A stretch of 60,252 nucleotides of DNA from Bacteroidota bacterium (GCA_024278975.1 JAJRSD010000079.1:1-60252); one strand, 5' to 3'. Shown: positions 44,001 through 53,327, counted from the first letter of the stretch. Notes: generated by a model from the letters alone, not told the origin. Made by a program: numbers and translations.

Positions 44001-45365
44001 AATTACCTGCCCAAAAAAGGCAGAATTCATCATTTTACTCGATGCAGTGTAAGCCAGTTCGTTTCGTTTTTGGGTATTGAGTTTTGTGCCAATAAGATTT
44101 TTACTGTGTAGGTAAAAAATCATACTCTCAACTATAATTACTGCCCCATCAACTAATATTCCAAAGTCGATTGCACCCAGGCTCATTAGATTTGCCCAAA
44201 CGCCAAAAAATCTCATCATAATAAAAGCAAAGAGCAGTGCCAAAGGAATTGTTGAAGCCACAATTAAGCCACCTCTCAGATTTCCAAGAAAAATAACTAA
44301 AATGAAAATTACAATTAAAGCTCCCAACGAAAGGTTTTCGGCAACTGTTGATGTGGTGCTTTTTATGAGTTTGCTACGGTCGAGAAACGGTTTTATTTTT
44401 ACACCTTCGGGTAACGATTTTTCGATTAAAGCCATTCGCTCTTTAACCAGTTTTATTACGTCGTTGGAATTTTCGCCTTTTAACATCATCACTATTCCAC
44501 CAACAGCATCGCCCTTCCCGTTTTTTGTAAATGCGCCATATTGTACAAAACTCCCAAATTTAACTTCAGCAACATCTCTTATAAAAACCGGCTGACCGTC
44601 GATATTGGCAACATGGGTGTTTTTAATATCATCGATAGAACGCATTAAACCTTCGCCACGAATAAAATTAGCCTGATAATTTTTCTCGATGTAAGCACCT
44701 CCCGTATTCTGATTATTCTCTTCGAGAGCATCAAAAACATTAGTTATGGTAAGTCCCATACTCCTGAGCCTGTCGGGATTTACAGCAACTTCGTACTGCT
44801 TGCCTCTGCCACCAAAAGTATTAACCTCAACAACACCGGGAAGCATCGCCATTTGGCGTTTTACAATCCAGTCTTGCATGGTGCGAAGTTCCATGTCGTT
44901 GTACACCGTGTCGTAACCGGGCTGAACTTCGAGAGTATATTGGTAAATCTCGCCCAAACCTGTACTGATTGGAGCCATAAATGGTTCGCCAAATCCTTTC
45001 GGGATTTTTTCTTTTATCTCTACCAAGGCTTCGCTTACCAACTGCCGGGGGAGATATGTTCCCGCACTCTCTTTGAAAACAATGGTTACTACCGAAAGAC
45101 CAAACCGCGAAACACTTCTTATTTCGGTAACATCGGGGAGATTTGCAACGGCAAGTTCTACCTGATAAGTTACAAATTGCTCAATGTCTTCGGTACCCAA
45201 ATTGGGTGCGGTTGTAATTACTAATACCTGATTGTTTGTAATATCGGGTAGTGCATCGAGTGGCACTTTGGTCATGGAATATATTCCGCCAATAATCAAG
45301 CCTATTGTCATAAGCCAAATCAGTGCCTTGTTTTTTATTGAAAAAGATATAATACTGTTAATCAT
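41025..45365 (-). CDS. czcA: CzcA RND heavy-metal pump fused to a CzcC/TolC-type channel
   Basis: A 1446-residue fusion. Residues 1 to about 1040 form a complete HME-type RND pump with 12 helices. It has the CzcA-type proton relay DFGILVDGAVIIVE in helix 4 (around residue 400), PMAMTFGFAVLGVLILCLTY and the large porter domains. Near residue 1050 a hydrophobic segment ending in SNAQ precedes an outer membrane factor domain (about 1070-1446, with TolC-like helices TEKAISGQRLTEYSLVRDV and a SQAL-type end). Such fusions are known from Bacteroidota metal pumps. The helix 4 residues are of the divalent (zinc/cobalt/cadmium) type rather than the copper type. Confidence 0.9.
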   Translation of the reverse strand: MINSIISFSIKNKALIWLMTIGLIIGGIYSMTKVPLDALPDITNNQVLVITTAPNLGTEDIEQFVTYQVELAVANLPDVTEIRSVSRFGLSVVTIVFKESAGTYLPRQLVSEALVEIKEKIPKGFGEPFMAPISTGLGEIYQYTLEVQPGYDTVYNDMELRTMQDWIVKRQMAMLPGVVEVNTFGGRGKQYEVAVNPDRLRSMGLTITNVFDALEENNQNTGGAYIEKNYQANFIRGEGLMRSIDDIKNTHVANIDGQPVFIRDVAEVKFGSFVQYGAFTKNGKGDAVGGIVMMLKGENSNDVIKLVKERMALIEKSLPEGVKIKPFLDRSKLIKSTTSTVAENLSLGALIVIFILVIFLGNLRGGLIVASTIPLALLFAFIMMRFFGVWANLMSLGAIDFGILVDGAVIIVESMIFYLHSKNLIGTKLNTQKRNELAYTASSKMMNSAFFGQVIILIVFIPVLALQGVEGKMFIPMAMTFGFAVLGVLILCLTYIPMMVSTFLQPPKTAKKSWGDKVIVALERVYEPVIIWSIKRGRIVIAIALILLLSGGFIFSRMGAEFIPQLDEGDFAFQAFLKPGTSLTEVKNASTRLEQIVIENFPDEIESIQSRIGVADLPTDPMPIDIADIFVILTPQDQWTKAESKEDLINQVRAKVAVLPGINFEFTQPIEMRFNELLTGIREDVAVKLYGDDLDILANKAEEIAGLIVGIDGIAGVKAEATRGLPQITVHYNRNKLGRYGLNIKELNTIIETAFSGGVAGVIYEGEKMFDLVVRLDEQHRTSIDDIRNLFVYLPDGSQIPLKEVANISYQPGPMQISRDNTNRRTYVGINVEGRDVKSLVNEIQATLDKKLELPTGYYIRYGGAFENLERASKRLSLVVPLALALIFMLVFFAVKSFKQTLMIYVAVPFAAVGGVFSLYLRDMPFSISAGVGFIVLFGVAVLNGLVLISGFNEMKAEGKLHIDDIIKKGSIRRIRPILLTASTDILGFLPMAVSASAGAEVQRPLATVVIGGMLTSTLLTLVVLPILYRWVELGKKRIKTPKLTTAVLSVLLIVGGVAISGKSNAQENLITLQQAIDSAKQNYPSIKAAEFEIEKQKALKGVAYDFGTTSVYTGTEEVGNGLKGIQNKIGFVQEDIDLFGIPAKNNLTNARTEKAISGQRLTEYSLVRDVSVAFYRATYAKQMWQLFQQLDSVYANFQKAAEIRLKTQATSKIEYLSASTQYKELEVNIKMAKSNYFAALQTLNQYLLSPVEFDIDANVPEQSLFSTISVNDSFSESPVLDYYSSQTIVAESSWKAQRANFWPKIDVGYAVQAVDGVSGFNSWQAGIKIPLLFFPQSGRAKSSKFEYAIAEQKYKQKKLEINAEFNQLFSRYLILKEVIDYYRKEALPLATEQIQASNIAYKLGSIDYVQFIQNMDVAIKVNQKFLIQQATYLELSAQLKYLTGK

Positions 45366-45377
45366 TTATTGTTGATT

Positions 45378-45869
45378 TTATCTGTTTGAAATTCTGTTAT
45401 TTTTACCCCCTTTTTGATAGTATTTTTCGAAATTTGAATAACTCCTAAAATAGACTACTTCGGGGCTTCCTCTTTTTTTTAGCCCAATTAGCGCGTCGGC
45501 TTTCCAAATTGTATCGCCCGAATAGGCATCGACAGAAAGTGCAAGCTCTTTAAAATGTTTTGTGAGATGACCCGAGCATTCATCGCTACAAAAAAAGTAA
45601 GACTTATCCTTGAGGATTACCTCAGTGCTTTCATGGTGCAATAAGATATCCCCGTCCATACAAATCAAACTATCGGGTATTATTTTACCGTATAAAGCAA
45701 TTTTCCTAAAAGTGTATTTCGAGTCGGTCCAATACGTATAGAAAACTAAAACTGAAACAATTAGTAGCAGTAGCAGACTGAAACTCATCTGTATTATCCG
45801 ATTGAATTTACGATTTTCAGCATGAAGTTTTTCCTGTACCTCCTTTTTTGTTATTTTTCTTTTGTTCAT
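45378..45869 (-). CDS. Membrane-anchored protein with TRASH/YHS-like metal-binding motif
   Basis: About 163 residues from ATG 45869 (MNKRKITKKEVQEKL); the upstream in-frame ATG would add a poorly coding tail. It has one membrane helix (about 28-48). In the exported part the stretch SYFFCSDECSGHLTKHFKEL matches the core of TRASH/YHS domains (fCSxxCxxxF), which bind copper or other metal ions. It lies 12 bases before czcA in the same direction and probably delivers or senses the metal for the pump. I do not recognise the rest of the protein. Confidence 0.65.
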   Translation of the reverse strand: MNKRKITKKEVQEKLHAENRKFNRIIQMSFSLLLLLIVSVLVFYTYWTDSKYTFRKIALYGKIIPDSLICMDGDILLHHESTEVILKDKSYFFCSDECSGHLTKHFKELALSVDAYSGDTIWKADALIGLKKRGSPEVVYFRSYSNFEKYYQKGGKNNRISNR

Positions 45870-45905
45870 CAAAAAAAAGAATTTAGTGTAAATTTTCCGG
45901 TACAT

Positions 45906-46188
45906 TAACCGGAAGAAGAAAAATCAATCACCGCCCTTTAATAAGGTGGTTTGTCGTACGCCAAAAGGCAAAACCCCTTCTCGCACATTCTAACCCACTC
46001 TTCCTTAAGTTTAGAGTTCAGAGTTTCGGTTTTTTTGAACCTGTAACTTGAAACCTGTAACCTGTAACATTACATTATTGGTAATACCAAAGACGTCTAA
46101 ACCCCATTATTTCTACACAGGGGAATCATAGTACGTTTTACAATTCAATGCGAGTTGTAAAATACAATTGGTAGAAGAGCTAAAGAAA
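45906..46188. other. Intergenic region inside the metal locus
   Basis: About 280 bases. They contain a heptamer-like low-complexity repeat (46007-46068, CCTGTAACTTGAAACCTG type) and an inverted repeat TTTTACAA/TTGTAAAA (46136-46143 with 46155-46162) that may be a terminator or operator. No gene is seen. Confidence 0.4.
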
Positions 46189-46572
46189 TCAGATAAACAG
46201 AGGGGGACCTCTGAACGAGAGTTTTGTTGAAAAATATTGTTTGGGAGGGACAATATTATATGAAATAAAAGCAGCATTTACTGCCCTGTTTTCTGTTAGA
46301 ATTATTTTAAAATGTGGGAAAGCAACAAAAATACAAGTTGCTGCCTGTAAGCTAAAATTTAGTGAACTGACTTTTTCGGCAACCACGTCGTTAAAAGCTT
46401 GGCAATGAGCAGGAATACCATTGTCAGAAGATTCGTGCGAATTGCATTCACTCGACTTTGTTTTGAGATGTGTACCTGAATCGTGGTGGTGAGGAATAGT
46501 GGAATGTAATAATATTACCAGCCCTGCCAGCAATAAAAACAGATTTCCCATATTTCTCATCAATCGAATCAT
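46189..46572 (-). CDS. Small His-rich membrane-anchored protein of the metal locus
   Basis: About 127 residues from ATG 46572 (MIRLMRNMGNLFLLLAGLVI). The longer frame to 46671 overlaps the fur gene and is unlikely. One N-terminal hydrophobic segment precedes an exported part that begins with the metal-binding-looking STIPHHHDSGTH and ends with a hydrophobic, RGPPLFI-type tail. It resembles small proteins found beside Bacteroidota metal pumps, whose role is not known. It stands between fur and the czc genes in the same direction. Confidence 0.6.
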   Translation of the reverse strand: MIRLMRNMGNLFLLLAGLVILLHSTIPHHHDSGTHLKTKSSECNSHESSDNGIPAHCQAFNDVVAEKVSSLNFSLQAATCIFVAFPHFKIILTENRAVNAAFISYNIVPPKQYFSTKLSFRGPPLFI

Positions 46573-46651
46573 AAAAATTGTACTAATGAAATTGTATCCT
46601 TTAATTTTCGCTGCAAATGTAATAAAATGTTTTTGCAACCGGGTTGCAAAG

Positions 46652-47065
46652 TTAATTTTTGCAATTTGCACAAATACCTTTCACAACCATATTTACATTT
46701 TCAAGGGTAAAACCAACCGGCAATTTAATTTGGGGAACAGGAATTTCATTCAAGCAAAATGTCTTTTCGCATTTAGTACAACGAAAATGAACGTGCAAAT
46801 CGCTGGGGTTGCAGTCGCAACTGTCGTGACAAACCGCATATTTTACCGAGCCGGAGCCATCTTCTATACTGTGAATTACATTCTTTTCCTCGAATGTTTT
46901 TAACGTTCTGAAAAGGGTGGATTTATCGACCTGAGTAAACTTGCTCTCCAGCTCTTTTAAACTGATAGCCGTTTTTTGCTCAAGTAGTATTTCCATTACC
47001 AATCCGCGCATTGCAGTGGGTTTTACATCTCGGTATTGTAATTTTTTATCGAGTTTCTCATTCAT
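46652..47065 (-). CDS. Fur family metal-responsive repressor
   Basis: A 137-residue Fur family regulator. The N-terminal winged helix (MRGLVMEILLEQKTAIS, then KSTLFRTLKTFEEKNVI) is followed by the dimerisation domain with two CxxC zinc sites (FRCTKCEKTFC and GICANC at the end) and a metal-sensing DLHVHFRC segment. There is an unusual Cys-rich HDSCDCNPS between the domains. It is the first gene of the minus-strand metal locus, so it probably controls the pump genes in response to zinc or a related ion. A Zur-like role is the likeliest, unproven. Confidence 0.88.
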   Translation of the reverse strand: MNEKLDKKLQYRDVKPTAMRGLVMEILLEQKTAISLKELESKFTQVDKSTLFRTLKTFEEKNVIHSIEDGSGSVKYAVCHDSCDCNPSDLHVHFRCTKCEKTFCLNEIPVPQIKLPVGFTLENVNMVVKGICANCKN

Positions 47066-47213
47066 TATACGGTTTTAATACAAGTTAATTTTGCTAAACG
47101 AGCGAGCAAGTTACTGAACCAAACGAACAAATTATACAATAATTGCCAATAATTTTGCTGTGATTTTAAAAAACTACTTTTCAGAGAAGGCTCAAACCCA
47201 AAACTAACAACTC

Positions 47214-47612
47214 CTACACTTTCCAAGGCCACTTTACACAATCTTTTATTTCGGGGAAAAGAACAAAATCAGCTTTGCCTTTCATGGCGAGAGTTTTTAC
47301 GTCGAGTCCTTTTAATTGTTCCAGAGCAGTATTCATTGTTTTGCCCGAAACAGAAACGTCGTCAACCAATAAAATTCGTTTCCCTTTAAGATTCCACTCC
47401 GGTTTTTGCAGCACTTTTGGTGTTTTATAAAGTGGATTATTTTCTTCATCACGGTAATTTAGTGTCATCACCTGCAAATCGGTATTCAGATAAAAAGCCA
47501 CAAAAGTTGCGGGTGGAATTCCTCCTGAACCAATGCCAATTACAAGATCAACTTCCGGTAAATTTAGTTGTTTTAATCTCTCCGAAATTTGTTTAAACGA
47601 TAGCGGAATCAT
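47214..47612 (-). CDS. Phosphoribosyltransferase domain protein
   Basis: A 132-residue type I phosphoribosyltransferase fold. It has an early GIGSGGIPPATF loop and the PRPP-binding motif RILLVDDVSVSGKT (about residues 83-96). It is shorter than named purine or pyrimidine enzymes and lacks a recognisable base-specific hood, so the substrate is not known; xanthine/guanine-like salvage enzymes are the nearest relatives by motif. It stands between fur and the sensor kinase, with 56 bases to the kinase stop. Confidence 0.8.
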   Translation of the reverse strand: MIPLSFKQISERLKQLNLPEVDLVIGIGSGGIPPATFVAFYLNTDLQVMTLNYRDEENNPLYKTPKVLQKPEWNLKGKRILLVDDVSVSGKTMNTALEQLKGLDVKTLAMKGKADFVLFPEIKDCVKWPWKV

Positions 47613-47668
47613 ATTTTTAAAATTATATTTTTGAAAGATGTAAAGGAATTAAAATTGACGTAAATAAT

Positions 47669-50600
47669 TTACAATTCTTCCTCTTTTTTATAAATAGGGA
47701 TTTCAAGAAAGAAAGTTGTTCCTTTGCCAAGTTCGGTTTCGAACCATATTCGCCCTGCAAAATTTTCGACCAGATTTTTTACTATTGCTAATCCAAGTCC
47801 CATTCCGCTGGTTTTAGTTGTAAAACTGGGACTAAATAATTTGTCGCGTAATTCAACGGGGATTCCCGAACCATTGTCTTTAACAGCAATAATTGCCTTA
47901 TTTTTTTTCTTTTCGAGCCAAATCTTAATCTCTCCCATTTGATCGTCGGGGACAGATTGAATTCCATTCCTGATTAGATTTATCACCGCCCTAAATAGTT
48001 GCTCACGGTCGGCATTAACTTCTATCTTTTTTAGTTTGTTTGCACTAAATTCAATATTTGCCCGATTGTGGGTTTCGTATAAATCTATTACTTTTTGTAA
48101 ATGTTCAGCCAAATTAAATACCTGATTACGTGCCTTTGGTATTTTTGCGAAATTTGAGAACTCCGTTGCAATATTCGACAAACTATCTATTTGCTCAATC
48201 AAAGTTCCGGTTACACGTTCCAGATATTTATTATATACTTCATCTTTCCCTTTGCACGTTGCAAATGCTGAATGCTTAGCTTCATTGGAGTGAGAGGGTT
48301 TTTTATTTCGTGCGCTACTTGTTTTGCCATTTCGCGCCACGCCGACTCTCGTTCCGATCGGGCGAGCAAATCAGTACTCACTGCCAATTCATCTACCTTT
48401 TTATTGTACTCTTTTACCAGACTGCCAATTTCGTCGTTACGGTTATAATGAATGGGATCGTTGTGTTTTCCCAACTCTATTTTCTGAAGATTTTCCTGAA
48501 TAGCAACCAGTGGCCTCGTAATTGAATTGGCAATAAAAACAGCCGCAATAATACTTACTAAAAACAGCAAAACATATAAATTAATAAATGCCACTACAAA
48601 TGTTGTAATCTCCTGGCTGTAATTGTCTTGGTTGATGAAATATGGTAGATTTATAAAACCCAGATAATCGCTATAATTATTTATAATTGGTTTATATGCT
48701 GATAAATACGACAACTGTCCGATCTCCTCGGTTTCGGAATAACTTGTCTGAAAATTTTGAAAAATTTCGCTGTACGCACGGGCATTCATTCGCGTAGAGA
48801 TTAACCCGGCCTCAAAAATCTCGCCTCTCGATGAGGCTATTAAATTGCCGTTTGCACCGTAAATATTTATATCTGTCCGGAATATATTCGAAAGTTTAGA
48901 GAGTTCGCGGTGCAGCCAATTTTTTAGCGAGTCGGTAATTTCAACCTTATCTTCCAACCGCATATCAATCTCCTCGGTTATCGACTTCATTTTTTCGTTT
49001 AAGTCGTTTTCGTGTTTTAAACGGTAGTCTTCAACATTATACGTAATGGTTACCAAAGCAACACCCAGTAACGAAATAAAAACAATGGAAATTATTGCTG
49101 CCTGAATTTTAAATTTCAAATCGAAGATTAGCTTGCGGGCGCGAATTGTACGACTACCAATAAGAAGCAAAATAATTACACTTATAAAGTAGAACACAAA
49201 CAGGTACGGAAACGAAATTAAATACTCGGTGAGAGTAAATAACGATCGCGAAACAATTATATAATTATGCTCGCGTGTGTGATAAATAAGATGCTCGCGA
49301 CCGTGCCATTTTTTGTATGTAAATTCTCTGTTTTCGTATTTCGCATTTACGTCAGCACTTAAATAGGTATCTATATGAAAATTGTAATCGTAATCGCCAA
49401 ACTTATCGGTTAATTCTCCACCATAATATTTAGCGTAATCAAACTTTTTATAATTCTCCGAACGGGCAATCGATTTATCAATTAGAAGTTCGGGAAACCC
49501 AATTCCATCAAAAAGCAAATCAGAATCTAAGTCGATATAAATGGTTACGCCGCCACTATTCTGGAAAAATGGGAAACTGATTTTTCCGGTGTACGATATC
49601 CGTCCATTCATATTATCCATAAAATAGAAATCGGTTCCCGGTATTCTATCTCCCTGAGAACTAATTAACTCATCCATAAATGGCATGCAGGAAACGTTCC
49701 TTCCTTCAGGTTCGTAAAACAGGCTGTCAGTTTTTTCGCAAACGTAAACTTTAATAAGGTATTTTCTGAAATAGCCATTGAAATAGACCTTTTCGATGTA
49801 CTCTTCAATATCTTCCTCTTGTAGCAGTAAACTATAAATTGCCGCGTCGTTACTTAATTGATATTGAATGTTCGTTAAAAATTCTTCGGCTGCCGGGTCG
49901 CGTTCGGTTACCAGATTTAACGCCAGCAATTTCTGAACACCCCTCTCTTTCACACTAATTGTGCTGTAAAAAACTGCCAGCGAATAAACAGAAGCAATGG
50001 AAACAAAAACTATAAGGTAACTTAAAGTGAAATTTTGTAAATATTTTCTACTTAATATGCAGCCAAATATTGCAGCAAAAACAAACAATATCAGAACTGA
50101 GATTGATATTTTACCGATGGCAATAAATTGCACCACTCCAAAAAACAGTGCAATAGAAACAATCACACCCAATAATTGAAGGAAACTAAAATCGTGGCGT
50201 GCCTCTTCAGTTATACGGGTTGTAAAATATAGTATTGAAAATAGAATCAGCCCCACAGAAAAAATGGCAAATGCACTTTGAACCGTAATTTCGATAATTT
50301 TATTTAACGAAAACGATATTGTTGAATTTAAAATAAGCTGCTCGATAAAATAGTTTGCCAGCAGGTAAAGGCTTGCACTAAATAGCAGCAACAAAACCGC
50401 AACTATTTTTCGGGGGAGTTTTGAGTTTTCGTGAAGTTGTTTAATATTTAAACTTACACCAAAGTTATAAACCCAAAACAGGAAAAACAGTGTTAACAAA
50501 AAGAAATCGCCCAACGATGGCAACCAATTATTTATTGCAAAATAGTCGGGGCTAAAAACCCGTAAAAAGAAAAATAACCTCGGAATATTAAAAATCAGAT

Positions 50601-51369
50601 GCAGCCAGTAAACAATAAAAAGTGCCGTGGCAAGTGCCAGAAGTTTCAAAATGAAGGGTGCTTTCGATTCAGTAAATTCTTTTCTGAAATAAAATAGCAG
50701 AATCAGTAATCCTAAAAAATAGATAATTCCCGGGAAATAAAGCTGGTCTTTGGTACATAAAAATTGTCCGTTTGGAACCAATGTAAATAGAAATTCGCCG
50801 TTGATGTTTTTCACCTGAAAATCTTTCGACTCGTCAGTTTTTGTCTCGCTAATTTCAAATTCATCAGGCAAGTCATAACCTTCAAAAAATACATTCCGGA
50901 GGTATTTATTTTCGAAATTGTAGTTGCTTTTCAACAAGTGTAATCCTAAAATTACAAACTCATTTTTCACAACTTTATCGGCAAGATAATATCCGTTTGG
51001 AAGCAGTACCAAACCGTGTGTATCTTCTATTTCGTCAGTAGTATTAAAAAACGCAACCGAGCGGTTCGACCAGTAAACTAATTCGCCATTTTGAAATACT
51101 AAATATCCGAAACCCGGTTCGCTTAAATGTAAACCCGACTCATTTATTGCTTCACTAATATTTTCATTATCAGTAGATTTAATAACTTCTAAAATGTTGT
51201 TTAAATGAGTTATTAATACTTTTTCGTTATTAATTAATTCTGTTTCAAAATTTTCTACAAGATGAGTTTCGGGATGTTTTTTTAGAAGCCCATTTTCGAT
51301 AACAGCCGCAACAACAATAAAACATATTGCAATAATCAGGTAACTATATTTGTTAAATTTTAGTAACAT
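47669..51369 (-). CDS. Large NtrY-like sensor histidine kinase, with a one-base frameshift
   Basis: Two frames together encode about 1233 residues. The N-terminal part has many hydrophobic segments (about 8-25, 215-500 and 735-790) and two extracytoplasmic regions. A HAMP segment (NSITRPLVAIQENL) comes near residue 950, then the H-box VAHEIKNPLTP with the phosphoryl-accepting His, the N-box NLIRNGIQSV, DNGSGIP and GMGLGLAIV. The frame breaks at RAKGK: the coding strand reads G GGA AAG (CTTTCCC at 48244-48250 on +). A -1 shift gives KGKDEVYNKYLERV, the correct HisKA helix. As sequenced, the first frame stops before the ATPase domain. It starts 3 bases after rlmH, so the two are an operon. Confidence 0.88.
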
Positions 51370-51372
51370 ATT

Positions 51373-51846
51373 TTAATCGTGATGATAAGGCTCTCCCTTT
51401 AATATTGTAAACGCCCTGTAAATTTGTTCGGTGCACAAAAGCCGCACCATTTGATGTGAAAATGTTAACCGCGACAGAGATATTTTTGATGATGCGTTTT
51501 TATACACTTCATCAGAAAAACCATACGGACCACCAATAACAAAAACCAACTCTTTTAATCCGCTTAACATCTTTTTTTCTATAAACTTAGCCAGCTCGCG
51601 CGACGAAAATGTTTTGCCTTTTTCATCAAAAAGATGAATCTCTTTTCCGCTCTTTTTTTTCGATAATATCAGTTCTCCTTCGCGCTTTTTCTGATTTTCA
51701 ACTCCCATATTTTTAGCTTTCTTAATGTCGGGAATTACCTCAATTTCAAAGTTCACATAGTGCTTTAACCGCTTCAAATATTCGTTTAATCCCTCTTTTA
51801 AATAGGTAGCATCTGTTTTCCCAATCACCAATAAAGTAATCTTCAT
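51373..51846 (-). CDS. rlmH: 23S rRNA pseudouridine1915-N3-methyltransferase RlmH
   Basis: A 157-residue SPOUT methyltransferase. The C-terminal knot region shows VFVIGGPYGFSDEVY and LSLSRLTFSHQMVRLLCTEQ-like motifs, ending YHHD as in RlmH. It methylates a pseudouridine in helix 69 of 23S rRNA. Length and ends are normal for the family. The next gene, the sensor kinase, begins 3 bases after its stop. Confidence 0.95.
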   Translation of the reverse strand: MKITLLVIGKTDATYLKEGLNEYLKRLKHYVNFEIEVIPDIKKAKNMGVENQKKREGELILSKKKSGKEIHLFDEKGKTFSSRELAKFIEKKMLSGLKELVFVIGGPYGFSDEVYKNASSKISLSRLTFSHQMVRLLCTEQIYRAFTILKGEPYHHD

Positions 51847-51947
51847 TCTACTTATGAATTATAATTTTATAAATTTACACTAAAATTGAAGGTATAAAAG
51901 TGTTTTTGCACAGTTTTTGAATTGTTTTAAACATCGCCTTAAAAATA

Positions 51948-52352
51948 ATGAATATGTCAGTAGTAAAAAAAATATCATTTTTTCTAATTTTTGTTCCCAT
52001 ATTTTTGTGTGCTTCGCTAAATTCGAGTGCTCAAATACCCGACGAAATTATTTTAAGCCTGCAAACAGGTAACGCAAAAGTACTATCGGATTACTTTAAC
52101 GACAATGTTGAACTTGTTGTTTTAGACAACGATAATGTTTATAGTAAATCGCAGGCAAAGCAGATTGTGAGTAATTTCTTTAGCAATTTTACTCCCGAAA
52201 GTTTTAGTGTAATTCATCAAGGCGGGAAAGAGGACTCGAAATATGTAATTGGCAACCTGAAAACAAACAATGGTAGTTTCAGAATATATTTTTTATTGAA
52301 AAGTAATAACGGTAAAGATTATATTCATCAACTACGGATTGAAAAAAAATAA
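51948..52352 (+). CDS. Secreted DUF4783 protein
   Basis: A 134-residue protein with a signal peptide (SVVKKISFFLIFVPIFLCAS). A second ATG two codons downstream (51954) is an equally possible start. The mature part is an NTF2-like alpha+beta domain of the DUF4783 type (SLQTGNAKVLSDYFNDNVEL, then QAKQIVSNFFSNF, GNLKTNNGSFRIYFLL). Found almost only in Bacteroidota; role unknown. It is translationally close to the next gene, which starts 3 bases after its stop. Confidence 0.85.
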   Translation: MNMSVVKKISFFLIFVPIFLCASLNSSAQIPDEIILSLQTGNAKVLSDYFNDNVELVVLDNDNVYSKSQAKQIVSNFFSNFTPESFSVIHQGGKEDSKYVIGNLKTNNGSFRIYFLLKSNNGKDYIHQLRIEKK

Positions 52353-52355
52353 CCA

Positions 52356-53327
52356 ATGAGCGAGGGGCAAATTAGTTACAATAGATTTAAAAAAATAGGG
52401 GAGAAAATTGCGAAACGCGCAGAAAAAATGTCTCTCCCTTTTTTCGATGGAGTCCCGCTTTACGATGTGGCAATGTTTTTTTGGAGAAGTATTGTTGATG
52501 GTGCAATTACAACACGTGCATCGGCAATCGCTTTTTCGTTTTTCATTGCTTTTTTCCCGAGCTTAATCTTTATTTTTACTTTAATACCATACATTCCTAT
52601 CGATAATTTTCAGCAAGAGTTATTACTAATAATCGAACAAATTGTACCGGAAAGTACATATAACACAATCGACGAAACTGTAACAGATATTATTACTCAA
52701 CCCCGAAGCGGACTTTTATCGCTTGGTTTTTTTCTTGCGCTTATTTTTGCAACCAATGGGCTGGCATCGATGATGAGCGCTTTTGATGCTACAATTCATA
52801 GTATCTATCGCCGAACTTGGGTAAGTCAGAGACTGACGGCAATTCTGTTATTGTTTATTTTATTGATTTTACTTACTGTTGCAATTGCTCTTTTAACAGG
52901 TGGGCAGGTATTTATTAATTACCTCGATACGTTCGATTTTATACGCGACAAGTTTATATTGCATTTGCTTGTTGTTGTGAAGTGGATAATTACAGTTGCA
53001 ATGTTTTTATTTGCTTATGCATTTTTGTATTATATGGCTCCGGCGAAAAAAACACAATGGAGATTTATCTCTGCCGGTGGTACTCTCGCAACTATTTTAA
53101 GTATTATAACTTTAATCGCATTTACTTATTACATCAATAATTTCGGACAGTATAATAAACTATACGGTTCAATTGGTACTCTGTTAATTATTCTTTTACT
53201 GATGTATATTATGTCGTTAATTCTGTTGGTTGGGTTCGAATTGAATGCCAGTATCTATCAGGCACACACCACTCCACGTCATAAAAGCACCTTTGATAAA
53301 TGGTTAAAAGGCGAGTTTAAATATTAA
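52356..53327 (+). CDS. YihY/BrkB family membrane protein
   Basis: A 323-residue inner-membrane protein with six hydrophobic segments. It has the family block RASAIAFSFFIAFFPSLIF in the first helix and FELNASIYQAH at the end. The family was once called RNase BN by mistake; the function remains unclear, with roles in envelope stability or transport proposed. It is co-transcribed with the DUF4783 gene. Confidence 0.9.
   Translation: MSEGQISYNRFKKIGEKIAKRAEKMSLPFFDGVPLYDVAMFFWRSIVDGAITTRASAIAFSFFIAFFPSLIFIFTLIPYIPIDNFQQELLLIIEQIVPESTYNTIDETVTDIITQPRSGLLSLGFFLALIFATNGLASMMSAFDATIHSIYRRTWVSQRLTAILLLFILLILLTVAIALLTGGQVFINYLDTFDFIRDKFILHLLVVVKWIITVAMFLFAYAFLYYMAPAKKTQWRFISAGGTLATILSIITLIAFTYYINNFGQYNKLYGSIGTLLIILLLMYIMSLILLVGFELNASIYQAHTTPRHKSTFDKWLKGEFKY

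Noticed and set aside
46136-46162. TTTTACAA/TTGTAAAA inverted repeat as a Fur box
   Set aside because: It does not resemble Fur or Zur sites and lies after the His-rich gene, where a terminator is as likely.
46573-46671. Longer start of the His-rich protein overlapping fur
   Set aside because: It overlaps the end of fur and places residues unlike a signal segment before the natural hydrophobic start at 46572.
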